This document shows, piece after piece, positions 44,277-56,546 of a DNA stretch of 64,000 nt (position 1 is the stretch's first letter; each line of letters begins with the position of its first letter). The notes under the pieces were generated by a model. It did no database searches and had not been told where the DNA came from. It saw nothing but the letters and a program-made list of their open reading frames with translations. The translations under genes and the position numbers were made by a program. Origin of the DNA: Tillus elongatus (taxonomy: Eukaryota; Arthropoda; Insecta; Coleoptera; Cleridae); the NCBI GenBank assembly GCA_964006375.1, contig OZ023267.1:81076182-81140181 (forward strand). Direction: 5' to 3'.

Positions 44277-44398
44277 GCTTATCAAAATTCGCAAAACTCG
44301 CTCGATCAGTTACAAGAAGCCGTTCAGTGTTAGTCTCACAATTCTCATCCCACCTACCGAATCTGAAGGACACCACAAAACAATCAAATCTAGCGCAG
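44277..44398 (+). CDS. eag: eag potassium channel, linker exon
   Basis: A 122-nt exon with acceptor TATGTGTTACAG (to 44276) and donor GTCAGT from 44399. The first two bases (GC) complete a Gly codon with the last base of the exon at 37291. The frame then reads LSKFAKLARSVTRSRSVLV, SQFSSHLPNLKDTTKQSNLAQ and stops at a codon boundary. This is the cytosolic linker between the PAS cap region and S1, highly conserved among EAG channels. No frameshift. The intron to the next exon is only 146 bp, against 7 kb upstream. Confidence 0.95.
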
Positions 44399-44544
44399 GT
44401 CAGTAGTTACTGACTAAATTAGTTAATTTGACTCACTTGTAATTGTTCTCCTAACTATGAGATTTTCTTTTGTGCACGCTGCTTGGGATTTTCTTTTCAT
44501 TCATTTCCTTTTACCATTTTGTGAACTATTATTATCATAAAAAG

Positions 44545-44940
44545 ATGATGAGTCTGAGTGCGGACATCATGCCTCAGTACAGACAAGAAGCTCCGAAAAC
44601 ACCTCCCCACATCCTGCTTCACTATTGCGCCTTCAAGGCCATCTGGGACTGGATTATTCTTTGTTTAACTTTTTACACCGCTATCATGGTTCCCTACAAT
44701 GTTGCTTTCAAAAACAAGACTTCGGAAGATGTATCCCTGTTAGTTGTAGATTCAATTGTTGACGTTATATTTTTCATAGACATAGTGCTCAACTTCCACA
44801 CCACCTTCGTCGGCCCCGGAGGTGAAGTAGTCTCCGATCCAAAAGTTATACGGATGAATTATTTGAAAAGCTGGTTTATCATCGACTTGCTCAGTTGCCT
44901 ACCTTATGATGTGTTCAATGCTTTCGATCACGACGAAGAC
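44545..44940 (+). CDS. eag: eag potassium channel, S1-S3 exon
   Basis: A 396-nt exon (132 codons, phase 0 at both ends). The acceptor is AAAAAG at 44544 with its pyrimidine tract some 25-55 bp upstream and no other AG between. The donor is GTAAGTAT from 44941. It reads [20 protein letters not shown], then S1 ([20 protein letters not shown], about residues 31-50), S2 ([20 protein letters not shown], about 63-82) and S3 ([18 protein letters not shown], about 110-127), ending HDED. This is the start of the voltage sensor. The SFVGPG loop and S2/S3 acidic residues (D in [10 protein letters not shown] in IIDLL) are in place. S4 and the pore should be in the next exon, not found before the window end. 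The longer frame from 44470 includes intron sequence and is not the true start. Confidence 0.97.
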
Positions 44941-46795
44941 GTAAGTATAAAACCCGTGTTAATAATGTTTATAGGTTTTTAGACATATACATATGTAGAG
45001 TGTGGGTACTCTCTTTAATGTCTTACACCAATAACTCAATGGTGACTAGTAGGTTTTGGTGAAACCGTTGTATATTAAATGCAGATGTAGAGACTTCTTC
45101 TTCGGCTCAATGTGCTTGTTACCTTTTGTGCGACATGCGACATGCATGGTCAGATAGGGGAAAATTAAATTTATTTATACGCAGTCATGACAACTATAAA
45201 TATAATGCCATTTCTGCGTTTGAATACTGATCAAAAAATTCTTCAGAATCAATAAATTAAAATGACAGAAGACGTCTTTAAAATGTCTCTTGTTGTATGT
45301 TAATACTTAGCAGAAAAACAACAATATTAACTATAACGGCAATTATAGTAATAAAATTATCAATAACAGCAATAGAAGCAGCTTCTATATAACCACAGTC
45401 ACGGCATACATTAACTTATTACATTATTACAACTACTTTTAATAAAAGAAGAGGTGTGAAGAAAAATCCGGACTATTAAATCAGTTTGCTCATTTAAAAC
45501 AAGGCAGTTGTTTGAAAAGAGTCAAATTTGCGCTTGTCATCACAAAAATGTATTGGCTTTATACGGTTATTTACTGTAGGCGCATGTTGAGTGATTGTAA
45601 TATGTTTATAAATGAAATGCGGAGACATATTCTTCAATGTTGTTTTAAAGATTATAGTAGTTTGATTGATGTAAACTGCACTACAATGCGTACAAGTTGA
45701 CTTATAACGTCCAGCTTTTGTCAGAAAATACGTCTTTCTTCCCGTTTAATTGTTAGTAATGCGTCGCGTTATAAGTTTTGGAAGACACCTTTATATTTGT
45801 ATTGTCATTTAAAATGTTCTGTATGTTTCCAAAGTGAGTCTCTGAACACAGTTATTATTCTTTTTGTCTGTAATGGTTGGATACATATAATTCAGTGCTA
45901 ATTTGCTTTATTGGCTCTTAATCATCTTTCTATTATTTTAACAGAGAAACCGTTATTTAATGCTATTTGCTTGATTATTTATATTTATAAGTTTTATACT
46001 TTATTTTTGCTAATTATACAGTATATCATTACAAATAAGAATCAAGCTGGTGTTAGCGAATAGATACAATTTTGTAAATTTAAATTAAATTAACAGATTA
46101 CCTGACATCTATAATAAAAAGGTTGAAGTTCGAGATATTTTTTTAAATTGCTGCCAGACATATGTATAATGCACAATGTATCAATAATATATTCTGGAAA
46201 TGTAGAATAAAAAGTCATTGCATCCGCATTTGGTATGGAACGGTTTCACGAAGTAAGGGCAACAACAATTAATAAGGAATTAATATGCTTTGGTTTGTAA
46301 AGATGAAAGTACTAAAATTATTTAATGTTAATTGACAAAACAGAACGAAAATGTAAAAGAATAGTAAAGGTAGCTAATTTGGAAGGCATTCAAAATATTG
46401 TTTCACATAGATAGTGACAGCATATGTAGCCTAGCCTGTGTCTTAATAACATAAGTGTTCTTCTGTACATTAAGTAATAATTTGTGGTCAGACAAAGCCA
46501 CAGCAAGTATTGCAAAGTCACTCTTAAAATACGCTCTCTTGTTTTATTCTTCTATACCAATAAAATCCCATATCGATTGACATTATTTGTTTGTAGGAAA
46601 ACAACACATAATTTTTTAGGTTACATCTCCCTCTTATATGTAATGTTTTAAATTAATGTTTAACGTCGTACAATAGGGGTTTTTAGAAATGTTGCGTAAT
46701 TCTAAAAAATATTTACAATAGTAATAATTGCCTACTACTTTTAGGTACACATGTACACTTAAAAACATTTGTCATTATAAAAAAATACAGGGTGT
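44941..46795 (+). other. eag: Start of the eag intron after S3, no feature seen
   Basis: AT-rich sequence after the GTAAGTAT donor. It holds no S4 exon (no KVVRLLRLGR-like translation seen in any + frame). The segment near 46245-46285 shares CAAGTAAGGGCAACAACAA with 12465-12490. Confidence 0.6.
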
Positions 46796-48455
<1,660 letters not shown>

Positions 48456-48547
48456 TACCGTTTGTACTGAAAAGTCAAAGGAGAACTCTGGTACCGAACC
48501 CTTCAATTCAGACGCACACGTTCTTACCACTGAACCACCGAGGCTCT
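48456..48547 (-). mobile_element. SINE fragment (head only)
   Basis: The first about 90 bp of the SINE on the - strand: AGAGCCTCGGTGGTTCAGTG, GTAAGAACGTGTGCGTCTGAA, and a damaged box B, then CTTTTCAGTACAAAC. It is truncated after the head. A full SINE on the opposite strand starts 118 bp away. Confidence 0.8.
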
Positions 48548-48664
48548 AACACAGTAGACTTCTACGCTCCACTTGATACTATTGTTCAAGTCCAGTTTGT
48601 TGGCTTAGTGTCTCTGTGATCGAGGTTTCTGTTAATCTCATTACTTGCGCACCAAATGCGCCGC

Positions 48665-49019
48665 GCAGAGCCTCGGTTCCCGAGGGGTAACAACGTGTGC
48701 CTCTGAACCTAATGGTGCAGGGTTCGATTCTCGGGGTTCCCCTTTCACTTTTTCAGTGCATACTGTAAAAGTAACATCAACCGAGGTTGTGGCATTGTAT
48801 TTGGGCAAGTTAAATGTCTGCACGTTACGCCCTTCAGAGGGGGCGTAAAGCCGTCGGTCCCGTGTCCATGCGATGTTGGGCACGTTAAAGATCTCTACCC
48901 TCCTTACAAAAAGGCAGGAGTTTGGCAAAACTTCCAGGATAATGAGGTGAAACTGCTCCGTGGCGTCGGTGATTGGTTACAGTCGAGAAAATCGGCCGAC
49001 GTTAAAGTTCAGAAAAAAG
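48665..49019 (+). mobile_element. tRNA-headed SINE, full-length, with target duplication
   Basis: The head has CCTCGGTTCCCGAGGGGTAA (box A, altered) and GGGTTCGATTCTCGG (box B). The body includes CCTTCAGAGGGGGCGTAAAG and GTGTCCATGCGATGTTGG. The tail is GACGTTAAAGTTCAGAAAAAAG. TGCGCCGC flanks both ends (48657-48664 and 49020-49027), an 8-bp target duplication. Together with the 26649 copy it defines the family's length of about 355 bp. Confidence 0.9.
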
Positions 49020-49027
49020 TGCGCCGC

Positions 49028-49544
49028 CCGCTTACTGATGCAAGTATAATTAAACTTCATTGTTTTTAACATCTTGTGTCTTGTTATTCGAAATTATTTT
49101 GTATAGAGGAAAGTGCCCTACTATTAGGATGGATCCTAATATTAGACACCGTTGTATTTGCCAAAGCAGATAGATATGGGGCTCCATCTATTAACAAGTG
49201 CCTAGTTAAGTTAAACCCCGAAACGCACGATCGATGTTTCTAAGCTTGATACTTCAATCTGTCAAAGTGATATTGGCGGTTTGTTATCTTTCACACTCCA
49301 CAATTGTTTACCGAAACCTGTTTGAGCGTCAAAATATCGAAAATTCTGTAAGAACTTTAAGTAGTTGCATATTAATGTTGAAGCTACTGTGATGGGCATT
49401 GTATTTGTTGTTGTTAGTTTTTCTGTAAAAGATTCCAACCTCTAAATATGATCAGGTGCCTAATATTATACACAGGCGTGGGCTCAATATTAGATATCCA
49501 TTTTAGGATTGTATTTTCAAGTGGCTAGGAAATCATTATTTCTT
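49028..49544. other. No gene recognised
   Basis: AT-rich. TATTAGGATGGATCCTAATATTAGACACC (49122-49150) contains a short palindrome and could be the left end of the pogo-like element that follows. CCTAATATTA recurs at 49460-49470. Confidence 0.45.
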
Positions 49545-50640
49545 TTCAGAATGGCAACTAAAAAAACAGTGGGACAAACGAATTATGGAAAATACAATTA
49601 CAGGGAAAATAAATAGGTTATGAAATGGGATATTTGAACGCCGTGAAAGTGTTTAATGTACCAAAACCTACATTGGAGTATCACTGTAAATTGGAAAATA
49701 GTGTCGAGGCTGTCATTAAATCTACACTTGGTCGTAAGCCAGTATTCCCTGAGGCATTAAAAACAGAGTTAGTCAATTACTGCCTAGGAATGGAGAAAAG
49801 GTTTTATGACATTCGTCGTTTGGCTTATTAGATGGCATTAGCTAACAATATACCACACCCATTTTCAAAAGAAGAGGCCGTTGTTGGTAAAAATGGTTAA
49901 GAATTTTTTTGAGGCGGAACAAAAGCTGTCTTTTAGAACTCGATAAGGCATTTCTGCAGCTAGATTCAAAGGGTTTACAAAAGAAAATATGACTCAGTTT
50001 CTTGATATCTTGGAACCCCAACTTGTCAAAAATAATGTTCAACTTTACGAGGATTTCTAATGCTGATAAGACCAGTATAACCGCAGCGCAACATAAGCAC
50101 ATTAAAGTTATAAGTCTGAATGGGAAAAACAGGTGGAAGTATTGATAACGGCAGAAAGGGGCTCTCTTTCCACAGTTCTTCTGTGTATCAACATTAATGG
50201 ACATTATATAGCCCCCGTGATTATTTTCCTCAGAAAAAATTGTGAAGCAGAGCTTATGGAGTCCGGGTCAGTCGGAAAATGTTATGCTTCTGGTCGGATC
50301 CAATCGTTTTTAATTACCCAATAAATGGATCATTTTATTATACATGTCAATCCGTCCATAGAAAACCCTGTCATTCTAATAGTTGACAAACATCACACGC
50401 ATACTAGAAATATGGATGTGATTATTAAGGCGAAAGAAAACCACATAATTTTGATTTGCCTCTCTCCTCATTCCACACAAAAGATTCAGCCATGAGATGT
50501 AACTTTTATGGGTGCTCTAGAAACATACTAGTGCACAAAAATCAAAACATGGCTGAAAGCTAATCCCGGGAGAACAGTTTTAAAAGAAAATAATTTGATT
50601 AATCTTTCCCTAAAATATGACAGTTTAAGAAAAGGTATCC
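49545..50640 (+). pseudogene. Pogo/Tigger-like transposase ruin
   Basis: The + strand begins with an N-terminal DNA-binding segment (YLNAVKVFNVPKPTLEYHCK, 49628-49687, a psq-type helix-turn-helix), then KPVFPEALKTELVNYCLGMEKRFY and a middle part with many stops. The end has PVILIVDKHHTHTRN...IIKAKENHIILICLSPHSTQKIQP (50371-50490), GALETY and ...KTWLKANPGR. This is the catalytic DDE region of pogo-superfamily transposases, with the second Asp in VDKHHTH. It is heavily decayed by stops and frameshifts. From family knowledge the superfamily also gave rise to host proteins (jerky, CENP-B), but this copy is dead. Confidence 0.8.
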
Positions 50641-51159
50641 CATATTAGGGCATTGTTCTATAATTAGATTATAATGGTTTTGTAGTTTCATCACTGACCT
50701 AGTTTATATTTTTCGAAATATCCACATGTCAACATTATATAACTAAATAGAGTTCGCCAGGTCTGAAAAATGGTATTCTATTTTAGGGCTAAGAAATATT
50801 ATACGAACAAAGAATTGTATGAGATGCTTCATAGAAAGTCATCATAACAAGCGACTTATAGAAACTAAAAATGGTGAGTTTTGTGATGACGAAATTGTTG
50901 CAAAAAGTTTGCACAACACAAACTCTGGACCAGAGGTCACAGAAGGTAAGTGGTACCGTTAAAAAAAAATTCTTCAAACGAGCGCTCTTTAGAACGTGAT
51001 GAAGTAACCAAATGGAACAGCACTGCTCTTTTTAGCTTATCAAAGACAAAAAGATATCATATAATAAAAATTGTGCGACCTCCAACTGGAAGGAACTGCA
51101 AGAGAGCTAACTTCAGAAGCTTCTCGAACATTATAGGAGAAGTAGTGAAATATTAAAGT
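50641..51159. other. No feature recognised
   Basis: It may contain the rest of the pogo-like element (ISETKNGEFCDDEIVAK-like translation near 50860-50910), but I cannot confirm this. Confidence 0.4.
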
Positions 51160-53290
51160 AATATAAACGTAGTACTGTATGGTGGTTATGCAGAACTACT
51201 CAGTGAATCTGAAAGAGAAACGCAGCGGGTGTTTGAGATGACAGTAACAAATAAAATTAATCTGCGTGTGAACGCAGCGAACATTAAAGTTATGGTGCTT
51301 GATTTAGATGGTGGAACAAGTAATTGCAATCTCTTAGTAATCTAGTAGAAAAGGTGAAGCACGAGAGGAGACCATTAGTGCCTTATTGGTGGAATGGGCA
51401 AATTGAACAAAAGAGGAAAACTGTATAAGAAATAGAAGAGCCCTGACAAGGTTAAAGAAAAGAAATGAAGAACAGAGCCTAAGTTCCAAAAAAATAATTA
51501 AAAAAACAAGAAAAAGTTGAAATACTTAATATGGCAGTAAAAGAAAGAACATTGGGGACACTTAGAAATGGCGTTGACAACGTAATAGGGGGACAGGGAT
51601 ATAAAATTGTAGTAGGCAGGCTGACGAACCTGATGCCTGTAGATCTTTTACCAAGTAATAGAAGAAAGATAATAGAAGAACTGTTCTTGCGGGCAGAGAA
51701 TACACTAGAAGTGCCGACGGAGACCTGTAAGGTAGAACCATTCATTATAGACGAGCTGTTGGCTGCTGATAGAAGCATGAGAAATGGGAAGGCGCCAGGA
51801 ATGGCCACAATCCCACCAGAGGCGATTAAAAATATGGTGGCGACAAGGCCGAAGTGAATGCTTGTCGTTCTTAACGGTATCCTAGCGGCACAAACTTTTT
51901 CTGACTCCTGGAATGTAGCGAGAGTTACTTTACTAGGAGAAAATCCCACGATGAAAGCTTTGGAATACAGACGAAAGAAAAACAGGAGAAGTCGTATGCA
52001 CTTGTCACCTTAGACGTTAAGAAGGCTTTCAATACGGCGTGGCGGAGAAATATTATAGAGAAACTTGAAGATCGAAACATATCTAGGTACCTGATCAACA
52101 TTATCAGCAAATATTTTGAGGGCAGCAAAATAAGAATAGGAATGGGAAAGGAAGATGTAATGGCGGGAGTCCCACAAGGCGAGGTCCTGGGGCCAACACT
52201 CTGGAATGTGCTTTGTGGCGGAGTCCTGGGGCTTCGTTTGGCGGAGGGAGTGACAACAGTCGGTTTCGCGGATGATTTGGTCATATTTGCGACAGCACAG
52301 GATGTAAAAAAGTTAACATTCCGAATAAATGATTCTATTATAAACACACCAGATGGGTGAAGAGGCAGCGATTGAGACTGGCGCCAGACAAAACCGAGGT
52401 AGTTATATTAAAAGGGGGCAGAAACCGAGGAAAATTTCGATTGGCAACTATAGGATTCGGCCTGAAGAGTGAAATACCTAGGAATTATCCTGGACGGTAG
52501 ATGTCTACCCAGAAAGCGGAGAAGAAAGCATCTGCGATAGACAGAGTGATGCCGAATTTTGGGGCCCATCAACAACTAGCAGGCTTATTGTCGCTGAAGT
52601 AGTTAATTATACTTTGCTTTATGGAGCTCCAGTATGATATCCGGCCATGGAAAAAAATCCAAGAGAAGGCCCAGTGGAAAGTGCTTCTTAGGGTGGCGAC
52701 AGCTCTGTCGGCGCAGGCAATCCAGGTAATAGCTGGCGCTATACCAATTGATTTGCAGGCCAAGCAGAGGTACACCCAGTTCAAGGAACATAAGTTGAAC
52801 CAAGGCACAAGAAAGGTGGTCCGAGAGGAAATAATAGAGGAGTGGCAGCAGCGTTGGTTGGAGAATAAGAATGTGGCAAAATAGACGAGGAAGCTCATAT
52901 CAGCCATAAAAACATGGCTAGAATGTAATCATAAAACCCTCAGGCTACCATGTAACACAAATATGGACCGGCCAAGGGCAGTTTGCAGTCTATGCAAAAA
53001 AGATGGGCAAACCTGATACTGAGGACTGTAGCTATTGTGGACTAAAAGATACGGTGGAACACACTATGTTGCGTTACCCTAGGTGGGAAGAGCAGTGACA
53101 GGCAACAGAAGTCTTGTGGCGACAACAACTGACAACAGAAATCCTTGTTCCTCTGATGCTCAGCAGTGGGGAACGATGGAATTAGACACAGAAAATTATG
53201 GAGAGTGTCTTGAAAGAGAAAAATAAGTACGAAAGAACGACAGTTGTACCGAACTCATAAACTTCGCATCAATATAAAGCTGGGGATGAA
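51160..53290 (+). pseudogene. R1-clade non-LTR retrotransposon, 5'-truncated
   Basis: Fragments of the second ORF of an R1-like element. In order: the segment before RT (51531-51857, with LLAADRSMRNGKAPGMATIPPEA), VTLDVKKAFNTAWRRNII (first catalytic Asp), RYLINIISKYFEG, GVPQGEVLGPTLWN, GFADDLVIFA (catalytic FADD, about 52265), KKASAIDRVMP, the thumb (52621-52884) and a C-terminal zinc knuckle CSYCGLKDTVEHTM (about 53028-53070). A deletion at about 51950 removes part of the RT fingers, and stops occur. Endonuclease and ORF1 are missing. It is the same clade as the - strand element at 54075-60700 (both have NGKAPG and GVPQG/GIPQG boxes). Confidence 0.88.
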
Positions 53291-53439
53291 CAAAGAAGAA
53301 GAGACAGCTTTACACTCGCGAAGATGCGTGTCTGTGCAGACGTTCCCAGGATGCATAATCAGTTCAAATGTACCTCTTGACTACCTGCGGGTAGCTTTTA
53401 CGTCCTCACAAAAAAAGTAGAGAAAATTAAGAAATTTAA

Positions 53440-54072
53440 TATTTAGGAAGACTGTGTTTAAACGGCGGAAGAATAGATGATGCGATACAAAGTAGGACAA
53501 ATTCAGGCAGAGCTCTAATCACTGTAACCAGGGGGGTATTTATACCTAAAGAAGCCAAAGTGGCTGTATATAACAGCGCACTGGTAAAAACTGTTCTATA
53601 TGTGTCTGAAAGTTAGGTGTAAGCATGCAAGAAAATTGAATGCTGTTGGAATAAACCACCTGAGACGAGTAACTGGTAAATCAAGGAAAGACAGAGTTAT
53701 ATATGAATGGGTTCTTATGGAATTGAATGTAGAAAAGTCTATTGAAAGTAAGTGTGAGAGCAACGTGCTTAGATGGTTGGAACACACAGAACGAATGGAT
53801 AATGATATAATGACAAGTAGAGTTTATAGCGAGCATATAAATGGTAAGAGAGGCCTTGAAAGACCCAGAAAAGCTTGGTCGAATATTGTGGGCGATATAA
53901 TAAGAAAAAAATGGGCCACAAAATTACGTAATAGGAGAGTGTGTATGCAAAGATGTATGAATGCAGAAGAGGCGAAGGTAGCTTATCAGGACAAAAGTGC
54001 ATGGAAAAACGTTGACAATAAATAGTATAAACTTTGTGGTTTCGCTACACCTTTATGTAAATTGCGTGACTG
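53440..54072 (+). pseudogene. Non-LTR retrotransposon C-terminal fragment (another family)
   Basis: Starting near 53440 the + strand reads LITVTRGVFIPKEAKVAVYNSALVKTVLY, then in 53600-54025 LNAVGINHLRRVTGKSRKDR, VLRWLEHTERMDNDIMTSRVY, GKRGLERPRKAW. This is the C-terminal part of endonuclease/RT polyproteins of insect RTE- or Jockey-type elements (the RW.GH.ERM and GRP...W boxes). The frame 53600-54025 is open and ends at a TAG. It stops just before a CAGTAGTAG repeat where the - strand LINE ends. Confidence 0.78.
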
Positions 54073-54074
54073 GT

Positions 54075-54106
54075 AACAGTAGTAGTAGTAGTAGTAGTTT
54101 TTTAGG
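54075..54106 (-). repeat. (CTA)n tail of the R1-clade LINE
   Basis: Six or seven AGT units on + (CTA on -) follow AAAAAA at the 3' end of the element. Confidence 0.75.
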
Positions 54107-54362
54107 ACGTTGGCCACTCGTAGGTGGCTCAAGAGGCCCTTACGAACCACCCCTACCCCCTGGAATGATCCGTCAGGATATATCTTCACGGGTGAGGGCT
54201 GTATTCTCTTATTTTCCCACTTCCTAGGACCTACCTCTCCCCTCCCCAGCTGGGTAATGTTGCTCGGATTAAAAGTTCTGTGTTGCTCGTGCTGTTCATC
54301 AGATCTCTCTCCTCCATCCTTTTCTTTTTCAGAACTTTCCTCACAAAGCTGGATACGTTGCC

Positions 54363-56546
54363 CTAGTTCTTCTCTTTGCCCGCCATTAGAGACGCAATAT
54401 TATATCTTGTAACCCTGCATCCTAACTGGGACTCCAGGTTTTGCCTATATAATGCCCACCTTTGGCATTTCAATACTGGATGCTCAGCTGTATCTATGGC
54501 ACCACAGTAAATACATTTGTTGTCGTCCCCCAGTCTTGTGTTCACCAGGTAGTGTCTAAATCAGCCGTGGCCAGTAAGGAATTGTGTCTGCAGTATACCC
54601 ATGATTTGAGGTCCGGTATGATCGTCCTCGTCCAGACAGCTGTTTCAGTGCGGTTGTTCCACCTCTCCTGCCACTTCTCAAACTGTATGCTCTCTTTCAT
54701 TGGCTTTCGTCAATGCCAGGTGTGCATTCTCATTGCTGTACAGCCGACACTGCTCCTCGATTAACAGGTCCATTAGCGGACACCCGTAACTACCTGGACG
54801 GCAAAAGTTAAGACTGTCCTGTAGCCACTTGCTCAATAGGGCCTTTCGCTGTATGCCGAGGATCTTGTTTCTGCACACTTGGTTTTTCATTACCTCTTGC
54901 TACACGGGAGCTCCGTAGCTGACTGTGGAGTGGATAATGCTGCACAAGACAGTTATCTTTGGGTTACTTGGGCCACCACTTGGGAGAATCTTTGCAAGAA
55001 ACGACAGCCTCTCTTCCGCCTTCCTCATCACTGCTCTTAGGTGTTTGCGAAAGTTCAATATTTCGTCGAGCCAGACTCCTAGGTAGATTAAGAGCCTCAC
55101 TGGTGGAATCCTAGCGTCAGCCAGATGAAAGCTGATACGGCTACGTTTTATGGGGCCCTTCAGGATCACAGATTCTGTCTTCTGTGACGCCAGTACGAGT
55201 TTTCGCCATCCACCTTTTTATCCTTGCTAGCGACTTATCCACTCTAAACATCAGGTCATCAACGTCATCAGCCTCCACTAGTATCGCTGGGTCATCCGCG
55301 TAAGCGGTGCTCGTTGCCCCCCTCTGGAAGCCGCAAGACGAGGACCCCGTCATACAGAACGTTCCAGAGTAGCGGCCACAACACGGATCCCTGTGGGATC
55401 CCAGGCGTCATGTCCAGTGTCTTATTTATTGTCAGTCTGATCTTTCTTTCGTGAAGATAGCTTTCCCCCAGGTTAACCAAATACCTAGATATCCCTTTTC
55501 TTTGCAATTCGTCTATGATAATGATCCATGTGGCGGAGCTAAATGCATTTCTGACGTCCAACGCAATAAGGACCACTCATTTGCACCTGCTGCTCTTAGT
55601 GGAGTCCAAAACCCATTTAACTGCCTGGACTGTAGAGCGACCCCTCTTTAAACCAAATTGCATACCGCATAATCCGCCCATTTGTTCCAGTTATTCCTCT
55701 ATGTGTGTCTTGATCATTCTCTCGAAGAGTTTTCCCAGCGTGCTCAGCAAGTAAGAGGACGGGGAATCATCTTCCTTGCCCTTCAATATCAGCAGTACAG
55801 TGCATTCTTTCCAGATGTCAGGGAAGAACTGCCTTTGGAGGAGTTCGTTGAAAACTTCCAACACTATTTGTGGTACTGTTTCCACCATTATCTTGACCGC
55901 CTCCGGGGAAATTTCGTCTGGTCCTGGGGCTTTTCCAAGCTTCATCTGGTTTGATGCCCGCCCTAGTTCTTGTTGAGTGACGACATAAAACTCCCCCGTT
56001 CTCCCTCCTCTGATCCAGTTATCATTTGTTCTCGGAAAGAGTTGTTGGATTATTTCCTCTTTTCTATCCAGCGTCAGGTTTTAGGGAAATATTTGACAGC
56101 CCAGCCTCTTTACCGCCACGCTGTATCCCTTTCCCTATATGTCATCCTCCAGGTCTTCACACAACTCTTTCCACGCCTCCCTTTTTCCTCGGGCAATGAT
56201 CTTTTTAGCTCTTTGCAGCAGTTTCTGTGAAGCATGCGTGCTTTTTATTTGTCATCGTCGCTGTCGTTTCTTCTCGCGTTCACCCTTGTATTTCTTCTTG
56301 TAGGCTCAGCTTACGCTGACGCTGTATCCCAGTGTCCACCAAAACGGCTGTTCACGTTGGCCCCCTCGGACAACTGATGTGCTCGCCCTAGTTACATCTC
56401 TAATGATGGAATCTAGCTCCTCACCACTGCTAACATTTCTTCTATGATCATCTTCCTGCATTCAGCTCCGTCAAACAGACCTCTATTGCAGGCCTGTCTC
56501 CTAGTTGTCCTCTTTTCATCGGCAATCTCAAAATATATATGGTTGT
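54363..56546 (-). pseudogene. R1-clade ORF2: reverse transcriptase and zinc knuckle
   Basis: From 5' to 3' on -: IADEKRTTRRQACNRG linker (about 56440-56540), KLGKAPGPDEISPEAVK (RT start, 55691-55945), PSSYLLSTLGKLFERMI, IALDVRNAFSSATW (first catalytic Asp), ISRYLVNLGESYL, PGIPQGSVLWPLLWN, TAYADDPAILV (catalytic YADD with later changes), LIYLGVWLDEILNFRKHL, STVSYGAPV and the knuckle CIYCGAIDTAEHPVLKC (about 54480-54520). At least six frame breaks. The RT catalytic residues are kept, so the frames rather than the active site are destroyed. Several + frames here are shadows. Confidence 0.88.

Noticed and set aside
44470..44544. N-terminal extension of the eag frame (starts MCTLLGIFF)
   Set aside because: It is the upstream intron; the protein family starts this exon at [12 protein letters not shown] and the phase with the previous exon fits 44545.
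55451..56230. + strand frames over 55451-56230
   Set aside because: They are antisense shadows of the reverse transcriptase on the - strand.
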